From positions 2,232,001 to 2,296,000 of the forward strand of contig OY969917.1 in assembly GCA_963704565.1 (NCBI GenBank): DNA of 64,000 nucleotides. The letters run 5' to 3'. Position 1 is the first letter of the stretch. Every line of letters begins with the position of its first letter. Made by a program: the position numbers and the translations under genes. Below are positions 33,803-42,219 of the stretch, piece by piece. The notes under the pieces were generated by a model, which ran no database searches, was not told the origin of the DNA, and saw only the letters and a program-made list of their open reading frames with translations. The stretch comes from Rhodoblastus sp963704565. Its GTDB lineage: Bacteria > Pseudomonadota > Alphaproteobacteria > Rhizobiales > Beijerinckiaceae.

Positions 33803-34064
33803 TCAAATCCGTCCGGACGGGAAAAGTCCGCGCAGAGCCGCGACCGATTCGCCCGTCCTACGGCGCTTTGGCTCCCAGACGCCGAGCCCCGCCGCGATCG
33901 CCGCGAGCAGCGCCGGGGTCGGTGGATTCTCCCGCCAGTAGTCGTGTCGGGCGACGATCCGCGGAAAGGTCAGTTCGCTTTCCAGCGCGTCGGTCCAGGC
34001 TTCGCCGGACATCTGGCAATAGTGGGCGACGATCCGATCGAAGTCCGGATCGCCGATTTCTACT
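33803..34064 (-). CDS. tail-assembly chaperone, frameshift extension (T-like part)
   Basis: The -1 frame relative to the upstream chaperone gene continues without a stop: VEIGDPDFDRIVAHYCQMSG, then EAWTDALESELTFPRIVARH and DYWRENPPTPALLAAIAAGL, ending at 33803. The frame has no start codon at its beginning (the first ATG is 34012), exactly as for lambda-type G/GT tail chaperones, where this part is made only by ribosomal frameshifting. Confidence 0.75.
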
Positions 34065-34440
34065 CCCCCGGCGTCTGCCCGTCCGCCGCCGTGAACAGGC
34101 CGGTTTGTTTGGCGATGGCGCCAAGCGCGGCGATCAGCTCGGGGAAAGCCGCCTCAAGGTCGAGCAGATCGTCGCGCGACAAATCGGGATAGGCGCGCGT
34201 CAAGCCGCAATGGACGACATCGATCATCAGTTCGACGTCGTCCTTGTCGAGCAAGGTCGCGCCAAGTGGATCGCCGGCCGCGATCCGCGCCTGGATGGCG
34301 TTGAGGCGCGGCATCAGTTTCAGCAGGCCAGGCACGACCACGCGCGCCTGCCGCAAGGCGAGAGTCGGGACGAAAAACTCCTGGCCGCCCAGAGCGACGA
34401 CAGGCGCGCGCGAACAATCGATTTTCGAATCGGGCTTCAT
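34060..34440 (-). CDS. tail-assembly chaperone (G-like, GTA gp10-like)
   Basis: 126 residues (MKPDSKIDCSRAPVVALGGQ, DDVELMIDVVHCGLTRAYPD, ending TAADGQTPGE). It lies directly between tail tube and tape measure, the invariant position of tail-assembly chaperones in siphophages. It ends next to a GGGGGA slippery run, so about a 210-residue fusion with the downstream frame can be produced. Confidence 0.78.
   Translation of the reverse strand: MKPDSKIDCSRAPVVALGGQEFFVPTLALRQARVVVPGLLKLMPRLNAIQARIAAGDPLGATLLDKDDVELMIDVVHCGLTRAYPDLSRDDLLDLEAAFPELIAALGAIAKQTGLFTAADGQTPGE
34064..34070 (-). promoter_or_regulatory. candidate -1 ribosomal frameshift site
   Basis: On the coding strand the end of the gene reads CCG GGG GAG TAG. 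A -1 slip keeps perfect GGG pairing in the P site and reads GGA then GTA, entering the long downstream frame. The site is 2 nt before the zero-frame stop. Confidence 0.65.
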
Positions 34441-34441
34441 A

Positions 34442-35194
34442 TCAGACCGCCGTGTTGATTTCGCCGATGGCGTTGGCCGAATTGGCGAGCGCCTCGAAGT
34501 CGAGTTCGGGAATGGCGAAATCCTGCATTTTCGAAGCGATGCTCAGCTTGCTCGAGACGCAGTTGTAGAGGCGCAGCGACCATTGCGCGCCGGCGATATT
34601 CGGATTGGTCTGATAGAAGTCGATCTGGAAGCTCGGCGCGGTCCCCATGACCTTGTTCGAGATCACCGCGCGCGAGCCGCCGCTCGTCTGGGTGTAGGAA
34701 TAGGACACCAGCAGCGCCTTGCCCGCGTCGCCCGAATTGAACGTATAAACGCCCGCGCTCACGCTATACTGGCCGACGGCGGGCGCCGACGCGACCTTGA
34801 TCAGGGCGAGACCGCTCGCCGCATAGACGACGCCGAGATCCTCGTCGAAATTTCCGGCGTTGGCGGCGGTATAGGTATAGGGAGACGACGAAGGCACGGA
34901 GCCGGCTTCGTTATAGGACCACAATTTCTGGCCAGGATTCAGAGTCTGTCCAAAGAAGCAATTGTTGAACAAAGGGCCGTCGATATTGGCGAATTTCGCC
35001 TTGCCGGTGATCTTTCCCTCACCGCGCGCGAGGGCGATCGGAAACTGATATTGGCCGAACAATTGTTTCGACGAAAAGCTGATGTCGATGGAGACATCCT
35101 GCAACGTGCCGAACTGCACGGGCGTCGCATTGGCGCCGGAGGGCGTCGCGATCAGCACGCCCGAACCGAAGGCGACCGAGGTAATGTTCGACAT
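34442..35194 (-). CDS. major tail tube protein
   Basis: 250 residues (MSNITSVAFGSGVLIATPSG, VQFGTLQDVSIDISFSSKQL, GKITGKAKFANIDGPLFNN). The N-terminal strand pattern and position between tail terminator and chaperone match siphophage/GTA tail tube proteins. An inserted Tyr/Thr-rich domain (about residues 85-160) resembles an Ig-like decoration. It would polymerise on the tape measure to form the tail. Confidence 0.82.
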   Translation of the reverse strand: MSNITSVAFGSGVLIATPSGANATPVQFGTLQDVSIDISFSSKQLFGQYQFPIALARGEGKITGKAKFANIDGPLFNNCFFGQTLNPGQKLWSYNEAGSVPSSSPYTYTAANAGNFDEDLGVVYAASGLALIKVASAPAVGQYSVSAGVYTFNSGDAGKALLVSYSYTQTSGGSRAVISNKVMGTAPSFQIDFYQTNPNIAGAQWSLRLYNCVSSKLSIASKMQDFAIPELDFEALANSANAIGEINTAV

Positions 35195-35197
35195 GGA

Positions 35198-35401
35198 TCA
35201 TTGCTCCTGAAGAAGGGCGGCCAATCTCGCCTTCAAGGCGTCGACCGCAGCCCGGACATGATTGAAGATTTCAGTGGCGCGCGAGACCGGCGACTGATGA
35301 ATGGTCTCGACGAACCAGGATTCGATTTCCGCCTCGATCCGGAGACCAAGGCCTGGGGATTTTTCTGTGGGCTCGTTCAAGGCGAACTCCTCGATTTGCA
35401 T
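35198..35401 (-). CDS. small phage protein between tail terminator and tail tube genes
   Basis: 67 residues from ATG 35401 (MQIEEFALNEPTEKSPGLGL to ALKARLAALLQEQ). Acidic and helical. It sits 3 bp before the tail tube gene and 14 bp after the tail terminator gene. The longer frame to 35506 runs into the neighbour. Unrecognised. Confidence 0.6.
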   Translation of the reverse strand: MQIEEFALNEPTEKSPGLGLRIEAEIESWFVETIHQSPVSRATEIFNHVRAAVDALKARLAALLQEQ

Positions 35402-35415
35402 TCCTGCTGGATGCG

Positions 35416-35877
35416 TCAGGGAATCAGGATTTTCACGGGGACCAGCGCAAAGCCCTGCCCGTCCAGATCGCCGGGATCCTTGAGGATCCGGCCTTCGACC
35501 CGGCACGATTGGACCAGGCCGCCGAGCGTCTGCCGGCCGGTTTTCGGATCTGGCGTCAGCGTCGCGATCAGGGCCTCGATGACAATGTTCAAAGCGCGGG
35601 CCGGCACGGCGTCGGGATCGCGTCCCGCCGAGGTGTAGATCAGGAGATCGACATTCAGCGTGGTCTTGCTCGGGAAATTGTCGCCGGCGTAAGCGATGCT
35701 TTCGCCATGCTCGCCGATGAACAAGGCGGGCTGATCCGCCGCAGCGACGTCATTCCACAATTTCACCCGCCGCGAGAGCATGGCCCATGTGTCGCGGCCG
35801 TTGACCGGCGCGGCGAATTGCGCCCGAGCGAGAAAAGCGCAAAGCGCCTGCATGATCGCCTCGCGGGTGTTGGTCAT
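35416..35877 (-). CDS. putative tail terminator/minor tail protein
   Basis: 153 residues (AIMQALCAFLARAQ, TTLNVDLLIYTSAGRDPDAV, FALVPVKILIP) with the alpha/beta pattern of gpU/DUF3168-type tail terminators. Its start overlaps the preceding gp10-like stop by 4 nt. It is placed between head-tail connector and tail tube genes, as expected. Assignment rests mainly on synteny. Confidence 0.65.
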   Translation of the reverse strand: MTNTREAIMQALCAFLARAQFAAPVNGRDTWAMLSRRVKLWNDVAAADQPALFIGEHGESIAYAGDNFPSKTTLNVDLLIYTSAGRDPDAVPARALNIVIEALIATLTPDPKTGRQTLGGLVQSCRVEGRILKDPGDLDGQGFALVPVKILIP

Positions 35878-36374
35878 GACGACTCTTTCAGATTTTCGGC
35901 CGTCGCGACGACCACGTCCTGGAGGCCCTGGGCGATGTCGTCGCTCTGATCGTCAAGCGCGGAGCCGAGATAGGATCGCGCGGGGAAAGTCGATCCCGGA
36001 TGCTGAACCCGGCGCGCGAAAACCCGCTTGCCATTCATCAGGAACGCCAGAGCTTTCGCCTTGTCGGGCACGATTTCATGGGCCGAGGTCTTGCCGCCAA
36101 ACTCCAGGATCGCGGCGTAAGGCGCATCGCCATTGGCGTAGATTGTGGCGCCGATCAGCGCATCCTGCGGCTCGACGTCCAATTGGATGGAATCGCGCAA
36201 GGCGCCGCTGCGGGCGTTCAGAACGCCGCCATCCAGATTGACGTCCACCACCTGCGAATAGAGCGCCTGCGCCTGGTTCTGGACTTTTTCGGTCAGGGCC
36301 GCGCGCAATGTGTCGGGAAGCGCGTCGAGGCTCGCGATCAGCTCCGACGCGCCGTTGAGGCTGAGGTCGAACAT
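35874..36374 (-). CDS. HK97 gp10-like head-tail connector/tail completion protein
   Basis: 166 residues. Helical N-terminus (ELIASLDALPDTLRAALTEK) and the family core (ARSGALRDSIQLDV, APYAAILEFGGKTSAHEIVP, HPGSTFPARSYLGSAL) match the HK97 gp10 family. It is 3 bp downstream of the gp6-like adaptor. Role: joins head to tail. Confidence 0.85.
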   Translation of the reverse strand: MFDLSLNGASELIASLDALPDTLRAALTEKVQNQAQALYSQVVDVNLDGGVLNARSGALRDSIQLDVEPQDALIGATIYANGDAPYAAILEFGGKTSAHEIVPDKAKALAFLMNGKRVFARRVQHPGSTFPARSYLGSALDDQSDDIAQGLQDVVVATAENLKESS

Positions 36375-36377
36375 GGC

Positions 36378-37190
36378 TCAGTTCGCAATGATGCGGATGA
36401 AATTGCGCAGGGACCGCGCCACGAAATCCGGCATCGCGGCGATGTGAAAAGCCGCTGTTTCCTGGCCGCCAAGACTCTTGGAGGTCATGCCGATTCGCTC
36501 ACGATAGCGATAGCGGTCAGCCGCCCAATCGAGCGCGCAGAGCGCAAGATCGGAAGGGGAATAGCCATAGTTCAGCACAAGTGTTTGGCTGGCGTCGGCG
36601 GCGGAAAAATAATAGCCGCCGACGCCATCGAGAACATATTGGCCCTGGGCCGGATTTTCCGCCACAGCCGTCAGCGCGACGCCATCGGCATAGGCGACTC
36701 CCATGTCGCACACGAAGGCGCCATAGGGCTGCGTCGCCTGGATAAAATATGGAACGGCCGCCGGAACGGCGATCGTCTCGTCGCTCACCTGATAGCCCGC
36801 GCGATAGACGATCGACACGTTCTGCCAGCCGCGGGGGAAGGCCCTGCCCAGCAACATGACCTGCTGCATCGCGCCTGGCGGCTCCAGGTCGGAGGGTTCG
36901 AGAGGCCATCCCACGCTCTGCGGCGTCGGCGCAGGCGGAACAATCAGTCCGTTGACGCTCACCGAGGACACGGAGACCACCGGCCAATGCCGCAACTGCA
37001 TCCGGTCGCGGCCATTGCCGTCGAACACATCGACGACATCGCGCGGCCAGATGAACGGGCGGTTGACATAGGACGCGATCGCCCGGCTGATCTGGCTGAT
37101 CAGCGCGGAAAGAACGACGTCGTCGCCATTGGACTGCACGCCGAGATGCGCCTTCAGCTGCGCCAGCGATATGAGATCGCCCAAGGCCAT
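36378..37190 (-). CDS. gp6-like head-tail adaptor protein
   Basis: 270 residues. The N-terminus (LISLAQLKAHLGVQSNGDDV, LISQISRAIASYVNRPF) is typical of HK97 gp6-type adaptors, with helix alpha1 and the membrane-like Tyr-Val-Asn-Arg-Pro motif. Longer than the minimal family (about 110 residues), with a beta-rich insertion. It would dock onto the portal ring, whose gene is missing here. Confidence 0.8.
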   Translation of the reverse strand: MALGDLISLAQLKAHLGVQSNGDDVVLSALISQISRAIASYVNRPFIWPRDVVDVFDGNGRDRMQLRHWPVVSVSSVSVNGLIVPPAPTPQSVGWPLEPSDLEPPGAMQQVMLLGRAFPRGWQNVSIVYRAGYQVSDETIAVPAAVPYFIQATQPYGAFVCDMGVAYADGVALTAVAENPAQGQYVLDGVGGYYFSAADASQTLVLNYGYSPSDLALCALDWAADRYRYRERIGMTSKSLGGQETAAFHIAAMPDFVARSLRNFIRIIAN

Positions 37191-37192
37191 GA

Positions 37193-37405
37193 TCAGTTCG
37201 CCTTTTCGGAACGCGGGCGCCCGCGCGGCGGATGTTTGGGCGCGGCTTCATCGTCGGGTTCTTGCGCCACAAAAGCCGCGCAGCCATGCGACGCCAGTTC
37301 GGAGGCCAGGTCTTCGCCGGCTTCGAAAAGGCCCGCCTCGTCCGGCGCAATGGTTTCGCCCGCGCAAAAAAGCGCGGTCACGCCCTCGGGCGCCCGATAT
37401 TTCAT
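37193..37405 (-). CDS. small phage head-region protein
   Basis: 70 residues from ATG 37405 (AGGGAG 8 nt upstream). The sequence MKYRAPEGVTALFCAGETIA then a basic Pro/Arg-rich tail ending RGRPRSEKAN. It lies between capsid and connector genes, preceded by a hairpin. Unrecognised; possibly a head decoration or completion protein. Confidence 0.6.
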   Translation of the reverse strand: MKYRAPEGVTALFCAGETIAPDEAGLFEAGEDLASELASHGCAAFVAQEPDDEAAPKHPPRGRPRSEKAN

Positions 37406-37430
37406 CTCGCAACTCCCTGGTGAAAGCGCA

Positions 37431-37457
37431 GGCGCCGCCTAGCCTTGAGGCGGCGCC
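37431..37457. terminator. hairpin downstream of the capsid gene
   Basis: A 10-bp stem GGCGCCGCCT / AGGCGGCGCC with a 7-nt loop lies 9 bp after the capsid stop. There is no T-run on the minus strand, so it may be an mRNA-stabilising or partially terminating hairpin that sets capsid excess. Confidence 0.55.
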
Positions 37458-37466
37458 GATCGAGCG

Positions 37467-38981
37467 TCAGCCATTGCCGATATTGGTGATGACCGACATG
37501 CTCGGGGGGAAGTAATGCTGGAGCACTTCGTCGGCATAGACGCCATATTCGTAACGACGGGCGCGCAGCGGCCATTCGATCTGGTAATAGTCCTGCCGGG
37601 TGCGCACCTGGATCACATTGCCGACATTGGCCAGCGGATAAGGCAGCTTGCGGGTCAGGAACAGCATGGTGCCGGGCGGCATGTTGGGATGGATCTTGAT
37701 GTCGAGCGACTTGGCGCCGGCCAGCGAATATTTGTTCTTGTAGGTCGTCACCATGACGCCGCCGCCGATGGCGTCCTGCTTCGAATCGAAGATGAACCGC
37801 TGCGCGCCGGTGGCGCCGCCAGCGAGAATTTTTTTCGAAATATTGTTGGCTTCCTGCGCCGAGACCCAAATCTCGTCCGGCGAAAGACGATAGAGATTCC
37901 AGTTCGCCTGGAGAACATTCTCGATCTCGACAATGCCGCCGGCGCCGTCGGCGGTCAGCGGCGTGCCGACGCCTGCCGTACCGGTCGCCTGCACGGTCAC
38001 ATTCGCGCCGGAGGTGGGCAGGAAAGCCTGGGTGAGCAGTCCATCGAAGGCGAGCCCGTTGGACGACCAGTCGGCCGTCGGCAGCAAAGCAGCGGTCTGG
38101 GTTCCGGTCGCGGCGGCGGCGATCGCCACGCTGTTGATGGTGGTGATGGCGCCGAGCGTCTCCGAACCGACAGCGCCCCAATACCAGGCATAGCCGCAAG
38201 CGCCGGGCTTGACCGCGACGCTCGCGGTGATGCTGCCGGCCGAGCCGGTGGTGGCGACAGTGGCGTTGGCGGATTTCTGTGAGGCGCCGCCGCCGAACGT
38301 GTCGACCGAACCATCCGCATTGGTGCGGGTGATCGACGCCTGGACGCCGGCCGTCACCGAAGAATTCATCATTCCGTCGAGGCTCAAGGCGACGCAGATC
38401 ACCGACCAGGTTCCGGCGGCGAGCGAACCGCCGCTGCTCGACGCCGCCAGCGTCGGCGTCGCGGTGGCGCCAAGCGCCAGCGAGGTATTGCCGCCGAGGA
38501 TCATCGCCTCTTCGCCGAGCATCAGCGCCTCAAGGGCGGTCTGCGCGGCGAGCGCCCGGATGTCGTCGAAGTTCTGGCCGGCGTACTGGGCCTCGAAATC
38601 GACATTGGTCTCGATGCCGATTCCCTTGTAGGTGGCGATATAATTGCTGGTCGTCACGGCCTGGACGGCGCCGCGGTTGCCGCCGGAAACGCCGATGCGC
38701 ACGCCGCCCGAATTGATCGCGGTGATGGCGCGCCAGTTGGCCTGAATGCCGCCCTTGCCCGACATGCGCGGGATCGAATTGCGCAGCGGCGTGAGCACCG
38801 GGAAGAGCAGCTTGGCGCCGGCTTCGAGGTCGTAATAGGTCAGGCCCGAAGTGGCCGAAGCGCTCTCGGCATAAGTGGATTTTTCCAGGCTGGCGAAGCG
38901 CGGATCGAACAAGGGCGCGGACTGCGCCTTGCGGATCGCCTGATTCAGCTCCAGCGCGTTCTGTTGTGCGGTCATGGACAT
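37467..38981 (-). CDS. phage major capsid protein with inserted Ig-like domain
   Basis: 504 residues from ATG 38981 (AGAGAAAG upstream). N- and C-terminal thirds look like a capsid: FPVLTPLRNSIPRMSGKGGI, FEAQYAGQNFDDIRALAAQT, PPGTMLFLTRKLPYPLANVG. Between about residues 190 and 330 there is a Ser/Thr/Gly-rich beta domain (LGATATPTLAASSSGGSLAA) that reads like one or two Ig-like insertions, common as surface decorations. It follows the protease/scaffold gene, as in HK97-type modules. Confidence 0.85.
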   Translation of the reverse strand: MSMTAQQNALELNQAIRKAQSAPLFDPRFASLEKSTYAESASATSGLTYYDLEAGAKLLFPVLTPLRNSIPRMSGKGGIQANWRAITAINSGGVRIGVSGGNRGAVQAVTTSNYIATYKGIGIETNVDFEAQYAGQNFDDIRALAAQTALEALMLGEEAMILGGNTSLALGATATPTLAASSSGGSLAAGTWSVICVALSLDGMMNSSVTAGVQASITRTNADGSVDTFGGGASQKSANATVATTGSAGSITASVAVKPGACGYAWYWGAVGSETLGAITTINSVAIAAAATGTQTAALLPTADWSSNGLAFDGLLTQAFLPTSGANVTVQATGTAGVGTPLTADGAGGIVEIENVLQANWNLYRLSPDEIWVSAQEANNISKKILAGGATGAQRFIFDSKQDAIGGGVMVTTYKNKYSLAGAKSLDIKIHPNMPPGTMLFLTRKLPYPLANVGNVIQVRTRQDYYQIEWPLRARRYEYGVYADEVLQHYFPPSMSVITNIGNG

Positions 38982-39015
38982 GCTTTCTCTGTTGGGATTC
39001 GGAAAAGACAAAAGC

Positions 39016-40038
39016 TCAGCCGAAACGCTTCGGCTGGGTCTGGGCGGCCTTGATCAGGACGAGAGAAGCCTGCTCGGGCGACAGGCGCGCCAGTTCGGCG
39101 GCGAGGTTGTCGAGCCCGGCTTCGGCGGATTTCGACACCGGCGCGAAGCCCGGCAGATGAACGGGCTGCGCCGGCGCGGCCTCGAGCGCGGCGACGCGCT
39201 CGACCAGCGCCGCGACCTGCTTGGCGAGATCGGCGCCCGCTCGGCGCGCCGCCTCGCCGTCGCTCGCGAGCTTTTCCAGCCGCGCGTCGAGCGCCACGGC
39301 CTTTTGCGCGGCCTTCGGCTGCAAAAGCGCGACATGGCGTTGCTTCACCCTCGCCAGCAGCTCCGTGAGCGGCGCATCGTGAACGGGGTCGGCGTTGAGG
39401 TCGGCTTCCAGCGCCGCGAAAAAAGCAGAGATGGTCTCGGCGGCCTCGACATCGCTGTCCACATTGCCGACCAGCCAGGCGCGCATCGCCGAACTCGAAA
39501 CCGGCGTCTGACCTTCCGGCTCGGCGGAGGGCGCGGCGAAACCGCGCCGCTCGCTGCCGCCGTCGGCCTTGACCAGTTCGAAACTCGCTTCCGGCAGGCA
39601 GGGCAAATCGACCAGCGAAATCTCGCTGGGCGCGGCGGTGTAGCGGGTGAGTTCGGGATTGTCGGGATCGGGCCAGCGATTCACATAGGCGCCGCCCTGG
39701 CTGAAGCCGGTATAGACGCCTTCCTCGATCTTGCGCCATTCGTCGTCATCGACGATCTTGGCGGCGATTTCGATGCGCTTGGCGTCGTCGTTGAAGGCGA
39801 TGGCGGAAATCTTGCCCGCCGCCACCTTGCCGTGCATGGCGCGCAAATTGCCAAGGCTCTTGCCGCCGGAGGCCTTGGCGAAATCCTCCGACCATTTCTC
39901 GTAATAAGGCTTGGTGCTGGCGTAATCGCAGATTTCGCCGGCCCGGTCCGGCAGCTCCGCCGTGGCGTAGCCGGAGATCAGGCGCCGGGCGGCGTCCGCC
40001 TTGCGCAGGGGTATGAACATTTGCAACGGGTCCGACAC
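39016..40038 (-). CDS. prohead protease fused to scaffold
   Basis: 340 residues from GTG 40038 (GAGGAG 6 nt upstream). The N-terminal about 170 residues resemble XkdF/U35-type prohead proteases, with LRAMHGKVAAGK (candidate His 69) and SEISLVDLPCLPEASF (candidate nucleophile Ser 141). The C-terminal half is a long coiled coil rich in Ala, Glu, Leu and Lys, suitable as the scaffolding delta domain. It precedes the capsid gene, but the portal and terminase genes expected upstream are gone; a divergent hisC takes their place. Confidence 0.85.
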   Translation of the reverse strand: MSDPLQMFIPLRKADAARRLISGYATAELPDRAGEICDYASTKPYYEKWSEDFAKASGGKSLGNLRAMHGKVAAGKISAIAFNDDAKRIEIAAKIVDDDEWRKIEEGVYTGFSQGGAYVNRWPDPDNPELTRYTAAPSEISLVDLPCLPEASFELVKADGGSERRGFAAPSAEPEGQTPVSSSAMRAWLVGNVDSDVEAAETISAFFAALEADLNADPVHDAPLTELLARVKQRHVALLQPKAAQKAVALDARLEKLASDGEAARRAGADLAKQVAALVERVAALEAAPAQPVHLPGFAPVSKSAEAGLDNLAAELARLSPEQASLVLIKAAQTQPKRFG

Positions 40039-40061
40039 GCGGCGCTCCTCGTCTGGTTGGC

Positions 40062-40088
40062 GCCAGCCCCGCTTGCGGCGGGGCTGGC
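40062..40088. repeat. strong hairpin between hisC and the protease gene
   Basis: An 11-bp perfect stem GCCAGCCCCGC / GCGGGGCTGGC with a 5-nt loop. It sits in the 116-bp gap between two divergent starts, exactly where the hisC segment meets the phage operon. Confidence 0.6.
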
Positions 40089-40154
40089 CAGGTGATCCGA
40101 AATTTTGCTAAACACGCCCGCCCGCTCTTTTTCGCGGGCGCGAAGAAGGCGCAA

Positions 40155-41216
40155 ATGATGGAGTTCTGGAGCGAGACGGCGAAGGCCTTGAGCCCCTACA
40201 CACCGGGCGAGCAACCGCGCACAAAAGGCCTGGTCAAGCTCAACACCAATGAAAGCCCGCTGCCGCCCTCGCCGCGCGCGCTCAAGGCGATGCGCGAGGC
40301 CGCCAACGAGTCCTTGCGGCTCTATCCCGCGCCCGAATCCGATTCCCTGCGCGAAACGCTCGCCGCCTATCACGGCCTGCGGCCCGAAAATGTCTTTGTC
40401 GGCAACGGCTCGGACGAAGTGCTCGCCCACGCCTTTCTGGCGCTGCTCAAGCACGACAGGCCGCTGCTTTTTCCCGATGTGACCTACAGTTTTTATCCGG
40501 TCTGGGCGCAGCTCTACGACATCGCCTATGAGACGGTCCCGCTCGACGACAACATGCGCCTGCGCGTCGACGATTATCGCCGCAACCGCGCCGGCGCCAT
40601 CGTGCTCGCCAATCCCAACGCCCCGACGGGCGTCGCCCTGTCGCGCGCCGAGATCGCGCGCCTGCTCGCCCAGCACGCCGACATTCCGGTCGTCGTGGAC
40701 GAGGCCTATGTCGATTTCGGCGGCGAAACCGCGGTTCCGCTGATCGCCGAAAATCCCAATCTTCTCGTCGTGCGCACTTTTTCGAAGTCACGCGCGCTCG
40801 CGGGCCTGCGTGTCGGCTATGCGCTCGGTCACCCCAAGCTGATCGAGGCGCTGTCGCGGGTCAAAAACAGTTTCAATTCCTACCCGCTCAACCGCATCGC
40901 GCAGGCCGGCGCCATCGCCTCGGTCGAGGATGAGGCTTATTTCCAGCAAAGCCTCGAAGCGATCGTCACCGAGCGCGAAAACGCCACAGCGCGCCTTAAA
41001 GACCTCGGCTTCGACATCCTGCCCTCAAGCGCCAATTTCGTCTTCGCCCGCCACAAAAGCGCCAAAGGCGCGGAGCTGGCCCGCGCCTTGCGCGAACGCG
41101 CGGTTCTGGTGCGCCATTTCAACGCCCCACGCATCAAAGACTTTTTGCGCATCACCATCGGAACGGCGGAGCAGACGGAGAAACTTGTCGCCGCGCTTCG
41201 CAACATTCTGGCGTGA
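40155..41216 (+). CDS. hisC: histidinol-phosphate aminotransferase
   Basis: 353 residues from ATG 40155 (GAAGGCGCAA upstream). Class II/I PLP aminotransferase: LNTNESPLPPSPRAL, GSDEVLAHAFLALL, LANPNAPTGV, VVVDEAYVDF, and the PLP-lysine motif RTFSKSRALAGLRVGYALG. Catalyses imidazole-acetol phosphate to histidinol phosphate in histidine synthesis, or acts on aromatic amino acids. It is antisense to, and embedded beside, phage head genes. No other his gene is nearby. Cargo of the prophage or a rearranged chromosomal segment are both possible. Confidence 0.93.
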   Translation: MMEFWSETAKALSPYTPGEQPRTKGLVKLNTNESPLPPSPRALKAMREAANESLRLYPAPESDSLRETLAAYHGLRPENVFVGNGSDEVLAHAFLALLKHDRPLLFPDVTYSFYPVWAQLYDIAYETVPLDDNMRLRVDDYRRNRAGAIVLANPNAPTGVALSRAEIARLLAQHADIPVVVDEAYVDFGGETAVPLIAENPNLLVVRTFSKSRALAGLRVGYALGHPKLIEALSRVKNSFNSYPLNRIAQAGAIASVEDEAYFQQSLEAIVTERENATARLKDLGFDILPSSANFVFARHKSAKGAELARALRERAVLVRHFNAPRIKDFLRITIGTAEQTEKLVAALRNILA

Positions 41217-41355
41217 CACGTTTTCGTGGTCACCGTCAGCACATCCGCCATCAGGTCGTCCGGAAGCGCCTCGCCCATGATCTCCGCCGCCCGGCGCCGG
41301 GTCATCATCCCGGCGCTCACATAAGCGACCAGATTCTCGCGCTGAATGGTCGGGT
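41217..41355 (-). pseudogene. remnant of a phage gene, possibly the portal C-terminus
   Basis: On the minus strand a frame with good codon composition reads PTIQRENLVAYVSAGMMTRR then AAEIMGEALPDDLMADVLTV. It runs into the 3' end of hisC without a stop of its own. A Y-V-x-A-G-x-M/L-T-R-x-x-A-x-x-x-G pattern is common near the C-terminus of portal proteins, and the position before the protease gene is right. The 5' side is cut by the IS21 element. Identification is tentative. Confidence 0.4.
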
Positions 41356-41421
41356 TGTTGATTTCCGCGAGGAAGTGACCCGGGATTTTCACTGAGAAGT
41401 GACCCACCAGGATTTATGGGA

Positions 41422-42219
41422 TCAGGGTCGTGCTTGGGTCAAGTTTTTGGTCTTCTCCTTTCGTCCTTTTGTGGCGGCAGCGCTCGCCTTGAAGCGGAAG
41501 CTGTCATTGCCGGTTTCGACGATGTGGCAGTGATGGGTCAGGCGATCGAGCAGCGCGGTCGTCATTTTGGCGTCGCCGAACACATCCGCCCATTCACTGA
41601 AGGAGAGGTTCGTCGTGATGGCGACGCTGGCCCGCTCGTAAAGCTTGCTCAGCAGATGGAAGAGCAAGGCCCCACCGGACGGGCTGAACGGCAGATAGCC
41701 GAGCTCGTCGAGGATCACGAGATCGAGCCGCGCCAGCCGGTCGGCGATCTGGCCGGCTTTGCCCTGGGCTTTTTCCTGCTCCAGGGCATTGACCAGTTCG
41801 ACGGAGGAGAAGAAGCGAACCTTCTTGCGATGATGCTCGATGGCATGAACGCCGAGCGCCGTGGCGATGTGAGTTTTTCCCGTTCCTGGACCGCCAACCA
41901 GGACGACATTGTCGGCCTGGTCTATGAACTCGCAGCGATGCAGCTGCCGAACCAAGGCTTCATTGACCTCGCTGGCGGCGAAGTCGAAGCCGGTCAGATC
42001 CTTGTAGGCGGGAAAGCGCGCCGCCTTGATCTGATAGGCAATGGAGCGAACCTCGCGTTCGGCGGTTTCCGCCTTGAGCAATTGCGAGAGCATGGGAATG
42101 GCCGCATCAAAAGCCGGCGATCCCTGTTCCAGCAGATCGCTTACGGCCTGCGCCATGCCGAACATTTTCAGGCTGCGCAACATGATGACAATCGCGGCGC
42201 TGGCGGGATCATGACGCAT
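41422..42219 (-). CDS. istB: IS21-family helper ATPase IstB
   Basis: 265 residues from ATG 42219, overlapping the end of istA by 11 nt. Walker A VGGPGTGKTH, Walker B LVILDELGYLPF, and AITTNLSFSEWADVFGD, all diagnostic of IstB. It assists IstA in target capture. Confidence 0.95.
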   Translation of the reverse strand: MRHDPASAAIVIMLRSLKMFGMAQAVSDLLEQGSPAFDAAIPMLSQLLKAETAEREVRSIAYQIKAARFPAYKDLTGFDFAASEVNEALVRQLHRCEFIDQADNVVLVGGPGTGKTHIATALGVHAIEHHRKKVRFFSSVELVNALEQEKAQGKAGQIADRLARLDLVILDELGYLPFSPSGGALLFHLLSKLYERASVAITTNLSFSEWADVFGDAKMTTALLDRLTHHCHIVETGNDSFRFKASAAATKGRKEKTKNLTQARP

